Positions 46,278 through 56,612 of a stretch of 64,000 nt of DNA are shown here, piece after piece. Location: NCBI GenBank assembly GCA_014529385.2, contig CM043965.1, positions 14,138,912 through 14,202,911 of the forward strand. The letters are read 5' to 3'. Source of the stretch: Adiantum capillus-veneris. Taxonomy: Eukaryota > Streptophyta > Polypodiopsida > Polypodiales > Pteridaceae. A program made the translations under genes and the position numbers. The notes under the pieces were generated by a model. The model was not told the origin of the DNA and did no database searches. It saw only the letters and a program-made list of their open reading frames with translations. Numbering within the stretch: position 1 is the stretch's first letter; each line of letters opens with the position of its first letter.

Positions 46278-46746
46278 AGCCACCTCTATCTAAGAGTATT
46301 ATCCAAGTCAAGGGTGTCAACAAGAAAAAAACTGCGGTTTTTGGAATTTGACACACTTCTGTCAGTTATGACAATGGGGTTGTAGCTCAAGACTTATGCT
46401 TGTTGGAACTATGGAGGGTAATACAAACCTAGGACGCACGTGGATGATAGCCACCAATTGCACTATCGATTGGGGGATTGGGGATGTCACAACGCAGAAA
46501 CCAACTCTTAGCCCTGCCACTCAAGCCATAGTCCCTAAGATATTGCCTCTTAAGGAAATAAAACCCAAAACATTGCATGTCCAAGAGGTTGAACCATATG
46601 GCCACATAGCCCAACTCTCTAGAGCTTCAACTGTTGTGGTTGAAATAAAGCTTGACACACACAAGACCCATCCTAGTATAACAAAGAAAACATACAAGTG
46701 GGTCCCTAAAGCTTCTTTAGCGACCATGGCTAGTGCTCAAAGATAG
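46278..46746 (+). pseudogene. Post-integrase reading frame of element A, right part
   Basis: Sequence directly after the AGGGA duplication reads on from the A frame cut at 30044: PPLSKSIIQVKGVNKKKTA, then a TGA (46349-46351) and later GVVAQDLCLLELW. The L-S-K-S-I..V.GV and VVAQDLCLLELW segments could be the second half of an aspartic-protease-like fold. A further open frame (46396-46746, ending WVPKASLATMASAQR) is unrecognised. Confidence 0.35.
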
Positions 46747-49188
46747 GAGCCTGGTAAGAGACGTCCACTCGCCTCAAGAAATGTAAAGAAACGTTGCGTT
46801 GAATTTCCAAAAAACTATTGGAAGCCCAAGGCTACTATGAAGGAAATAATCAAATATGGGTGCCAAAACGTAAATTGTGCTCTTACTTGTGACCCAACCC
46901 ATGTGAGCCCAATCCTGTAGCTCCAAAATGAATTGACAATCACGGAAAGAAAAAATCACAAAATGCTACACACCGGCTCCAGAGCTAGTTTGGGTACCAA
47001 AGAAAGAACAATTTGTTCCACCTAGCTTAGGAATAGGGAAGTCAAATGAAGCTTCTTGCTCTTCATGTAGTTCCTATACAGAAAGCTTTGACACAACCTC
47101 CACCTACCATTGTACATATCCATACAAACGAGGAAGAGTTTGCATCTCCTATTATAAGTTCACCACCTACAACAACGTTGCAAATAAAATCATGGGAGAG
47201 TCCCTTACCACGCTTGCAACTAGATGAAACGCATAGGCGGTCAAAAAATATTGATTAAAGCCTTCACCCATAACAACTCAGAACATTTGGTTTCAAAAGG
47301 TGACGACATCATTCCAAAAGGTATGATCTACCCAAGGAAGGGGGGATTGTTTGCTGACATCCAGCATTCACTTGCTTCCCTCTCAACCTTCCTCCCTAAC
47401 CTCTCAATCTCCAATCTTAGGGAATGTATATATAAAGCCTTATACTCATAAAAACAAGATAAAAAGGTAAAAGAGCAAGAGCCACCAAACAATAATTTGG
47501 AAACTTACAAGTTCTATACATAACACAAAATCATAAAAACACATTATGCACAAGGAAACGACCTTTTGACACGACCCTTATAATATTTGCACTCTAATCA
47601 TCAACTATCTGTGTGTAGAGATATGGCTAGTATGCTAGAGTCATCCACTCCTGTCTTGGGTGAGAGGTACCCTCGTTACTTTTCACAAGTGTTTCACATG
47701 GTCTTTTTGGTGCTTGCCTGTGAATGGGAATTGGTAGGTGTGCTAGCATGTGAGAGGAATTTTGGCTGATACATCTCTTGACCATGACTAATCCATACTT
47801 AGTAGAGAGCATCTCTCCCATTGCACAAGACTACCATCTTGACCAAGATGACTATAGGCGTCTAGTGACCTTCTTAGTAAACATTGGTGTCTCTAATGGT
47901 GAAGACGATTTACATGATTACACGGATGGCACATATGGTCTCACGGGTGATGACGTCGTTTTTCTGACGACGAGGATAGGGGTTTAGCCTTAGGGTTTCC
48001 CCCCCATCTCTACAATATCCTATTCCCTTGACTCTCTAGGGGGAGTGCAAATAATTAGGTTAGGGTTCCTTATGTTGTTTAATTGTGTTCAATAAGGATT
48101 GATACCTCTTCCCATTGATGTGCCTCTGGAAGGTAGATGTTTGGTGGTGACTATTGTGCAGTTTGTGACTACATAAGGATGCCTTTGAAGGACAATGACA
48201 ATGGATGTTTTACATGTTATAACGGATGTTCTCCATCATATCAGGTGTACTACTTCCTTTTATCTATGCTTTCCACAGTTACATGTTTGCATCTTGTCAT
48301 TTGAGATTCTAACAATGCATAAAATTATGAAGATGTGACATTGCCAATTTAGATGCTATAATTTTTTCAAACTTTGAGTACCTTGTTCTTCTCTTTGAGT
48401 TTGGTCTATTAGTTGGCTTTAAGTAGGTGTCAGAACCTTAGCTAAACTAGGCCACTTAATTGTTGACTTTAATCCTAGATAGTCTATTAATTGTAGTAAC
48501 TTTAGTAATGTTTTAGGCTATGACGATATAGTTCTCTCTAGCTTATTCCACCTAAGTGTGACTTGTGTTGTGGAAGTCCATGTGTTAAGCTGGTATTTGA
48601 GACCTCGAGTCTCTCGACTAGTTTATGCCCAAGCTAGTATTTGAGACATCGAGTGTCCTAGCTGCTGGTATTTGAGAACCTGAGTCCCCCAGCTACAACT
48701 GTGACACCAACAAAAAAAAAAAAGACAATAAAGAAAAAAAAATAAAGCAAATAGCACAAACTTCCTTGTATTTTATGTTGGTCACACTTAAGTGGTATAA
48801 GTGACAAGATCACTAGTCTTTAGACCCCGACGAGCATTCCTAGGGTTAACTACCTCTTTAGTCGCGACATTTTTTTATTAACATTGGTCAATCTTGTACT
48901 TACTTTAGCCCTAGCTCTTGTGTACTTCTCTTAGAGTCAACCTAATAGACCTTAACTCAATTGCATTTCATTCAGGTACTATGCTTGTTCTAGTTGGCAA
49001 TGTTACAGTTCATGAATTTTTCTACATTTCCTAGAATATCATGTATGCATCTCACTTATTGCACGCCTGCACATGCTGCCTTTGAGCTTTCACAATGTTG
49101 TTTTTCTTTTGCTACAGGTACTCCTATCGTAGATCCCAATGTTGCACTATTATATTCGAGGGCAGAATCTACATCAAGAAGGGGGGCA
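46747..49188. other. 3' non-coding part of element A
   Basis: No recognised protein. Short tandem copies of a TATTTGAGACCTCGAGTC-like unit lie at about 48590-48690 (three copies). An A-rich run lies at 48711-48745. The polypurine tract AAGAAGGGGGGCA (49176-49188) ends the internal region just before the LTR. Confidence 0.6.
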
Positions 49189-49490
49189 TGTTAACCACTG
49201 GCGTCCACTTCTAGTAGTCATGGGGCGGGCTTGTCGGTCCAATAGGAAAAGGGTAAGAGTGATCACCGATGAGAGACGCACTCTAACTGGAACATTCAGG
49301 GGTTAGTTGTCTAAGCATGGGCGCCCAAGTGTGAATGGACGAGCTCATATAAAAGTCACATAAACCTAAAAATCACTCATTCTCTCATTTGTGCAATTGA
49401 AGAGTGCTCTTGCTCCATCTCCATCTTCTTCTTCATCTCCTTGTGTGTGTGAGTGTATGCATGAGTGTGTGAGAGAGAGTGTGTGATCGA
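49189..49490 (+). repeat. 3' LTR of element A, truncated
   Basis: Matches the 5' LTR from its first base through TGATCGAG, then diverges. The last 220 or so bases of the LTR are missing, replaced by unrelated sequence (49491-49592). The internal microsatellite is much shorter here than in the left copy. Confidence 0.85.
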
Positions 49491-49592
49491 GATTACCTTA
49501 TTTATCTATGTCACTGGCCATAAGGTATGACTTGGGTTCTTACAACTAACACACACACTAGGTCTATCTTGAGCTTCGAAGGTCCACATTGT

Positions 49593-49757
49593 TGTCATGC
49601 CAAGGGTAGGACTATAGGAGGACACGGACCTGGCCAAGGGCAGACGGATACACATGCGGTACAGGGGCTATATATAGCTAAGAGCCAGAGGGCCAAGGCC
49701 CTATATATGGGTATGGTTGGGTGGTTATTGGCATGTCTATCTCCCTATGGTATTTCA
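49593..49757 (+). repeat. 5' LTR of element E
   Basis: 165 bp with CTATATATAG near 49668-49677 as a TATA candidate. The same palindromic word recurs in the right LTR. Confidence 0.88.
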
Positions 49758-49788
49758 CTGGTATCAGAGCTCAGGGGAGGGGAGAGCT

Positions 49789-49837
49789 ATGGAGGAGGCG
49801 GAAGGACTCTCTCTCTTTGGAATTCAGTATGAGGCAT

Positions 49838-49913
<76 letters not shown>

Positions 49914-49947
49914 TCGGAGCCACTCTTGCATGCTCATGCAAAACTAA
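49789..49947 (+). CDS. Gag-start-like frame of element E with Ser-Leu repeat
   Basis: ATG 49789 lies 18 bases after the primer site and opens MEEAEGLSLFGIQYEAWLS, a plausible gag N-terminus. It then runs straight into the (CT)n tract (49840-49910) as alternating Ser-Leu and stops at 49947. No gag domain follows, so the frame is a truncated gag relic overrun by microsatellite expansion. Confidence 0.35.
49840..49910. repeat. (CT)n microsatellite
   Basis: About 71 bases of pure TC repeat inside element E. Confidence 0.99.
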
Positions 49948-50184
49948 GGGATTGGAGACGGGCATGGCCGCCTGCTAAGCGATGAAGCCGAAGACGTGGG
50001 TATGGTCTCCAAGGACTGAGGCATTCTCTACAATATGAAGCCTTAGCGTGGGCAGCAACCCTAAGGGGGGAGGAAGGCAGGTTTTCGGCTGGCACTAAAC
50101 GGTGCGCATGCGGGCTCAGTAGAAGCACGAAGGGGAGCTGAGGAAAAACCATCACAAGGGCGGGTGCTTTCGAGCAACAAAGAC

Positions 50185-50186
<2 letters not shown>

Positions 50187-50281
<95 letters not shown>
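50187..50281. repeat. (CT)n microsatellite
   Basis: About 95 bases of pure CT repeat inside element E, between the gag-start region and repeat copy F2; the longest dinucleotide tract in the window. Confidence 0.99.
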
Positions 50282-50282
<1 letters not shown>

Positions 50283-50665
50283 ACGGCTCTGCCCGAAGCG
50301 CCATCGATCACAGTAAGTTGCAATTTTTTATTTTTTTATAAAACAATTGTCATTAAATATCTAATATCTAACCAACCCAAATGATTTTCTCATATTAAAC
50401 TGATCATTTAATATGGGATAATAAACGGGAACAAGGATTAAAATATAGACATGTGCTTACGGATCTATCTCAACACGGGGCCAATGGTAAAGGGGCCCAA
50501 ATGAGAGATGGTCTGTCAAAGAGCAAGGTTACCTAATGAAGCTTAAAAGTCCTTAGGGTTAGCTTCATTAAAGACCTCCAATGGTTAGTGTTAAAAGTCC
50601 TTTGACCTTAAGCAAATTAGGGCTGAGCTTGAGGTGGGAACCAAACCTAAACTTAAGCAAGCTAG

Positions 50666-50985
50666 TGTAAAGTGTGAGCTTTGTCCTAAGGTGTGAGTCA
50701 AGGAGAGGAGAGTGGATTTATCCCACATACTGTGGAGCAAGGCCGTAGAGCTACTTAAATCTCATTCCTTGAATGAATAAACAACAACTTCATTTTGCAC
50801 TACATGCTTGTCCATGGTGAGCTTGTGCTAAGCTAAGTCAATACTCAAGATTGTGTTTATGAGTCCAAGCTAATTCTATCTTGGAACCTAATTCACTTGA
50901 GTGATAACCTTGCTTACACACACTCACACACTTGCACCATGTTTCTCTTTTATCCACCATAGCTAGCACGATCCAATTCCTAACA
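50666..50985 (+). repeat. 5' LTR of element D
   Basis: 320 bp, TGTAAAGTGTGAGC...CCTAACA. Confidence 0.92.
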
Positions 50986-52412
50986 TTTGGTATCAGAGCC
51001 ATGGTGTGCTAGCTAGGATTGTTGTTATGCATTTGTGTGTTAGTACAATTAGCATTCATTGATCATCATTAGATAGATTCATTAGGTTTACTCTTTTATT
51101 GCATAATGCATGCTTAATTAGTATTCCATTGGCTAGCATAAGCATGTTCTTGAGCTAAAAAGACTCTTGAGCCACTACTCACTGGCTTATTGGAAGATTA
51201 ATTAGCGTAAGATTTCATTAATTTGTCATTAGGAACTTGCATTTTGCATTCAAAATCTGCTCCTCATTTTAGTAAAATTGGCATTTATGATTGGTGTGTG
51301 TGTGTAGCCTGTCTCAAGAGCTCTCTACCGACTATTTCCATGCTCAAATCGCACTTCATATGCACATTCTAGAGCTTGATTAATTTCCTCTTGAACACTC
51401 TCACCCTCTCGATTTTCTGCGGAAAAACTCTCATTGGCTTTGTTTAGTGTGTGTGTGTGTATGTGTGTGTGGTGCATTTAATGCCAAAGAGGAATTTCCC
51501 TCTTCTTCTTTTGTCTTGAGGAAGCAAACCTGCCAAAAAAAAAAAAAGTGGGAACCTCCACTTTTTGAAGGCGGCCACACCCAACTTTGGGCGCCCACTG
51601 GGCGGATTTCAAATTTGGCGCTAAAACCGCTTTTCATACGATTGTCGCGTCTGCCACCGGGCTGGCTGTGAATCGGATTTACCATTCGGCGGCCCTTGAC
51701 CAGCTGGACGCGGTCGTTGCTGCCCGCGCTTGTGCCCAACTTGCCCAAAGTTGCCCTGACTGCCTGATTGTGCCCGGCCTTGCCCGCCTTGCCCATTGGC
51801 ACTAGCGCCGGTTCTCATGAAACGGTTGCACCGAGAGCACAAAGATAAGCCCCCTCTTGGGCCCCCCTTCCCACGGCGCTGCATCAAAAGCCTTTAAGCT
51901 CGTCTTGAGCACGGGTTCCCTCGCCGACTCCCGATCTCAAGTAAAACTTCAAGAAGCCGCCTTTCCCACAGCCTGCTGCTCCAAGGCAAACCTCCAAGAG
52001 ACTTCAAAGCCTCCAAGAACTCTGTAAGGGCTTGCTCCCACCAAGTTGTAGCAAAGACCCTGCCAAGCTTCAAGAGCTTCCAAAGGCAAATAAACCAAAG
52101 TTTTCAAGGCCTTCCAAAAGGCATTCAAAGGCGGATCTCATCGCGCTTCAAAAGGCATTTCCAACCAATTTAAGGGAGGGTGAAACTTCAAAATTTTATC
52201 GAGCATCCAAGGGCTGCCAAAGGGGCCGTTCTCACCGACCACGGCATTACCAAGCTTCAAGGAGTTCTTTCGAGCATCAAAAGGAAAAACAAAGAATCAT
52301 TTTCCCTATCTATGAAGAGGGGCTTCACCGACAGTGAAGAGGAGCTTCACATTGAAGGGAAAATCCAAAGTACAAATTAAAATCTTGCAGCCAAGCACAA
52401 CAATTTCTTGCA

Positions 52413-52475
52413 ATGTATGTAATTGTATTTGTCTACATGGATGACATTATATGCTTTTGTAATGGGATAGACATT
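52413..52475 (+). pseudogene. Copia reverse-transcriptase scrap in element D
   Basis: The frame reads MYVIVFVYMDDIICF. VYMDDI (52431-52448) matches the catalytic LYVDDI box of copia reverse transcriptase with its hydrophobic lead-in. Nothing of the domain is left on either side. It identifies the ancestor of D as copia. Confidence 0.6.
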
Positions 52476-52865
52476 GGCATTGGAGAGTCTCCATGTGTGA
52501 AGAATTTGTGACAAATTGTATGAGAAAATTCCGCATGCTTGGGCTCTCTGAGTATGACCAAGATGGAAGAGAGCATTAATTTTTGCATAAACCTTTTCAT
52601 AAGATATTTTAGCATATTGTTGCATGTCATTATGACGCATGGAATAAAGCCTGATTGTACCACAACAAGGGGGACAGAAGTACTCGTTCGAGGTGAGGAT
52701 ACGAAGTCAGACCATGAAGCAGTTGAAAGCAATAGTAGAAGCAACAAAGGCAAGAGACCTGACAAAGGATCAGCTCACATAGTAGAAGACAAAAAGGACG
52801 GAGACGAGAGCAGCGTTTGGGAAGACCCATTTTGAAGATGCAGACTCTCTAGGGGAGGACTTTTT

Positions 52866-53030
52866 CCTGTGTGGATACCAGCTTATCCTCCTGTGTGGAC
52901 ATCACCATCCTTTGTGGATCTTTCTTGTGTGGATTTTACCATCCTGTGTGGATATCACCATCCTTTGTGGACTTTATTTTCCTATGTGGATATCACCATC
53001 CTATGTGGATTTTGTTAACCTATGTGGATC
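52866..53030 (+). repeat. Minisatellite, unit CCTATGTGGATATCACCAT
   Basis: Nine copies of YTRTGTGGAY with spacers rich in CACCATC lie in 165 bases, period about 18-20, ending about 33 bases before the polypurine tract of element D. Confidence 0.85.
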
Positions 53031-53076
53031 ATGCATCTTCAGTATCTTGTCTTAGTCCAAACCTCAAGGGGAGGAT

Positions 53077-53396
53077 TGTAAAGTGTGAGCTTTGTCCTAA
53101 GGTGTGAGTCAAGGAGAGGAGAGTGGATTTATCCCACATACTGTGGAGCAAGGCCGTAGAGCTACTTAAAGCTCATTTCTTGAATGAATAAACAACAACT
53201 TCATTTTGCACTACATGCTTGTCCATGGTGAGCTTGTGCTAAGCTAAGTCAATACTCAAGATTGTGTTTATTAGTCCAAGCTAATTCTATCTTGGAACCT
53301 AATTCACTTGAGTGGTAACCTTGCTTACCCACACTCACACACTTGCACCATGTTTCTCTTTCATCCACCATAGCTAGCACGATCCAATTCCTAACA
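53077..53396 (+). repeat. 3' LTR of element D
   Basis: 320 bp, 98% identical to the 5' LTR by my count, ends in CCTAACA directly before the GCTAG duplication. Confidence 0.92.
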
Positions 53397-54533
53397 GCTA
53401 GGGCTGTGCTTGAGGTGGGAACCTTAAGCAAGCTAGGGCTATGCTTGAGGTGGGAACCCGACCTAAACTTAAGCAAGCTAGGGCTGTGCTTGAGGTGGGA
53501 ACTCCACCTAATGTGCTTGTCATGCTTGATGACTAAGGTACTCGAGGTACTTGTCACATTTAATGAGGAAGTTTCTTGAAAAGCTTCCTATGCATGGGGG
53601 GCAAGATACTTGAGTTAAAAAAAGAACCTACACACTTAATGAGGAAGTTTCTTGAGAAACTTCCTATGCATAAAAATCTCAAAGTTATGGGAATTCTAAA
53701 AGAGCACATGTGACACATGTCAGACTCTCACTAAGCTTAACCACATGGTGTGCTTGAATGCTATTGGTTGGGCTAAAGAGGGGTCCAATGAGCTTCTAGT
53801 TCCATCCAGCAAATATCTAGATATTTTCAAGCTCTCTCTCTCTCTAAGGGTTAAGAAGGACACTTGTCAAAAGACTACCCATGTACTTGATTGCATGATG
53901 CATGTAACTAGCTAGGGGCAGAAGGGTCCAATGAGCTTGCAACATGTGGAAAGGTTGCAACTCTCCCCAAGAAAGCAAGGGGGGTGCTAGGGGGATATAC
54001 TCCACACACACACTCATTTGGAAGGCCATTCTCACTTGGTGAAAGTTGAGGAACACCACCTCCTTCTCCAAGCTTGTGAGAGTGAAAACCTACACCAACA
54101 CTCTTGGCTATGGAATGCAAATCCAACCAAGAGTCATGCTTCAGTGCTTAAGCTTGCCATCTTTTCCATCTTCATTACTATGCTATTATGTATGCTAGCA
54201 AGAAGAGTAATGATAAGTGAGGGACTATTTCTTTCTCCTATGGAATGTTTCTTCTTCCTCTTCCCTATCCTCATTCCCCACTAGCTCTCTCGACCTTCGA
54301 AGGTGTTTAAGGCCTTAGGACTGAGGCTTGGGATAGTTAATGCTTTCTTCAAGTTTATGTTATGCTTGTGATGCATAAAGCTTTCCATCTTCATTGCATC
54401 ACCTAAGTTACAAGGAACACAAACATTGTATTGTACCAAGTCTCTCTTGATGGGAGAAACTATAATACAAATGCCTATTGGAGGGGGGACCGGCTCCATA
54501 TGAATCTGGTCCTCAACTATTGTCATGTTCTCT

Positions 54534-54582
<49 letters not shown>

Positions 54583-54592
54583 AAAGTATTGT

Positions 54593-56541
54593 TCATGCCA
54601 AGTTAACTAAGTACCATGTTTATGTTGCCACCATCGATTAAGTTCACCCGCTATGCTCACAAAGTAATCTCTCAAAGTGCTTCACCTAATTTCCTAATTC
54701 CGCTACTCTCAAAGTTCATAGGCCATTTCCATTACATAAATTTTGTTATGCTTTAGGGCACCCGCTTTTGGGTACCCTCCCCCTGCTAAGAGACGCGCCC
54801 CATGCGGTAGAGCAGTCGAGCCCCATGACGATTCTTGATTGCACCTTAATTGTTTCATACGATGGCAAGGCCAGTAGGCAGGAGAATTTCATAAGTTTCA
54901 AGGACGTTCAACGGAATTCATTACATGTTAAAGGCTATTTGAAGAGATCGGGACACCATTAAGAAGCCATGCAAAGTATTCTCAGTAAGGGCATCGCATG
55001 AACAGCCTTTATCAAATATTCCATCATGGATGATTATAAGGTTTGAGATTCACCTTCTTGTATTTTTCATCACTTTTATGTATATGATTGTATTGCAGGG
55101 AGCATGTACTTATTTTACTCTTGGCCATGGTGCCCTAAGAGACTCCCTACGGGTCAATTATGACCATGGTCAGTTCATTTCGTTCGATTAAGATGGTTGT
55201 TACCACAATTCGGACTAAGGAGCAAGGCTCCAACAAAGCTAACTCATACAAGGGCTTTATGGTGCTCCAACAAGGCAAGGTTGCCTAGCAATACAAGTAA
55301 CATAGGCCATGTCGGCAAGGTCGATTCAAAAAGGGGTACCTGAATCATGTTTTACCCAGGGAGCAAGGCTCCGTCCACCAAGACTACCATGGACTACATT
55401 CCTATCTATATATGTCTTGGGTGCCTGATCACGCCCAAGAATCTATAGCCTGAAGGGACATGCAAAGTCCATAGCTATGAGCTAAATCCCACGTCAACAA
55501 CCATACTATAGGATGCTATGACTTTCACTGCCAAGGGCAGTCAATAGGTACATGTTTGCTATGAGCATTCAATATCAGTTCTATCTCATCTTACTGATAG
55601 ACTTCTAGGAAGCAAGGCTTTGCTCTCAAACATATTGCATAGCAGTTTCCAAAGTTCGGCATATGCTATCAGCATACGAATTTGGGAGTCTTTGCAACAT
55701 GTCTGCAAGTTTTCTCAATAGGATCACACCAAACCAAGTCAAGATGGCATCTGCGGGACATCCCACACAACTCTCAAGTTATTCGCCTATATGGATATGA
55801 GCCGGATTCGCGCGAACTCTCAGAAACCTAGCCACAAGTGGCCGACAAGGTTAGTCAATTTTCAAGTTATGTTTGTTCTTGTTTATGTTTTACTTTTCAT
55901 TTTGGAAAAGATCACTCTGCTGTGAAAAGAAAAGTGCTTGGGCAGACTACATAAGAAGCTACTATACAAAGCAAAGGAAGCACGGCTTCTCTTCTATACC
56001 ACGTTATTATCAATTGATTGAGAATTGATGATAATGGCATACATCTTTGGTACTATGTGGATATAAGCTCATAGTACGTAACAACACACTATGATGTATC
56101 CATGATAATGTAATTGTGCAAGGCACATATACAACGACTCACATGGTTGAGATTGTTACTACAGCCAAGGGCTTATCCTTCCATTTTTTTTATATTTATG
56201 CATGGCATACTAGTACGATGGCCGTACAACACCCATCATTACATATGCTTCTGCTCTAGCACTAGCTACTCTGCCAAGGACAAGCTCATTTATTGATGTT
56301 TTCAAACATTTTTTATGTTTAATCACAGGCAAGGTGCCATACACATGCACCCAGATACAGTCATGTTCACATACACGGTAAGTCGGTCAAGATGAGCCTT
56401 ATGATACCTCTCTCTCCGAGGGCGTGATATACATGCACTGTTGTACGCTTATAGGATAAGCTAAGACGCAGACATGGTCTGCACTGAGTTATCTGCACGA
56501 GACATACAACACATTCGAATAAGGAGTTTTCCTCAGCCTAG

Positions 56542-56612
<71 letters not shown>

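Larger units (their letters stand above)
20329..49490 (+). mobile_element. Ty3/gypsy retrotransposon A (host of the nest)
   Basis: Direct repeats starting TGTTAACCACTGGC at 20329 and 49189 are the two LTRs. A primer site follows the left one and a polypurine tract precedes the right one. Between them, in order, lie gag, zinc knuckles, protease, reverse transcriptase, RNase H and integrase relics, with integrase last and no chromodomain seen. This suggests the non-chromovirus (Athila/Tat-like) group. After removal of element B the element is about 12.9 kb. LTRs differ at roughly 15 of the first 250 positions, making A the oldest member of the nest. Multiple stops and frameshifts make it inactive. 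The right LTR is truncated, so no target duplication can be scored. Confidence 0.9.
50666..53396 (+). mobile_element. Short non-autonomous LTR element D
   Basis: 2731 bp, LTRs 50666-50985 and 53077-53396 (320 bp each, 6 differences), perfect GCTAG target duplication (50661-50665 and 53397-53401), initiator-Met primer site TGGTATCAGAGCC (50988-51000) and purine tract CTCAAGGGGAGGAT (53063-53076). The 2.1-kb interior encodes no complete protein. It holds a GT tract (51447-51472), a GC-rich block (51570-51860), repeats rich in CCAAG and CTTCAAG (51900-52380), one reverse-transcriptase scrap and a minisatellite. It is a deletion derivative of a copia element moved by a helper. Confidence 0.92.
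50345..54592 (+). repeat. Dispersed repeat F, copy 2, split by element D
   Basis: Matches the minus strand of 1-1455. The left piece is 50345-50665 and the right piece 53397-54592. At the break the repeat holds short tandem units of AAGCAAGCTAGGGCTGTGCT and GAGGTGGGAACC (50620-50665, 53397-53510), in which element D landed. The (CT)n tract at 54537-54579 is much longer than its partner in copy 1. Repeat class unknown; no protein was recognised. Confidence 0.8.
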
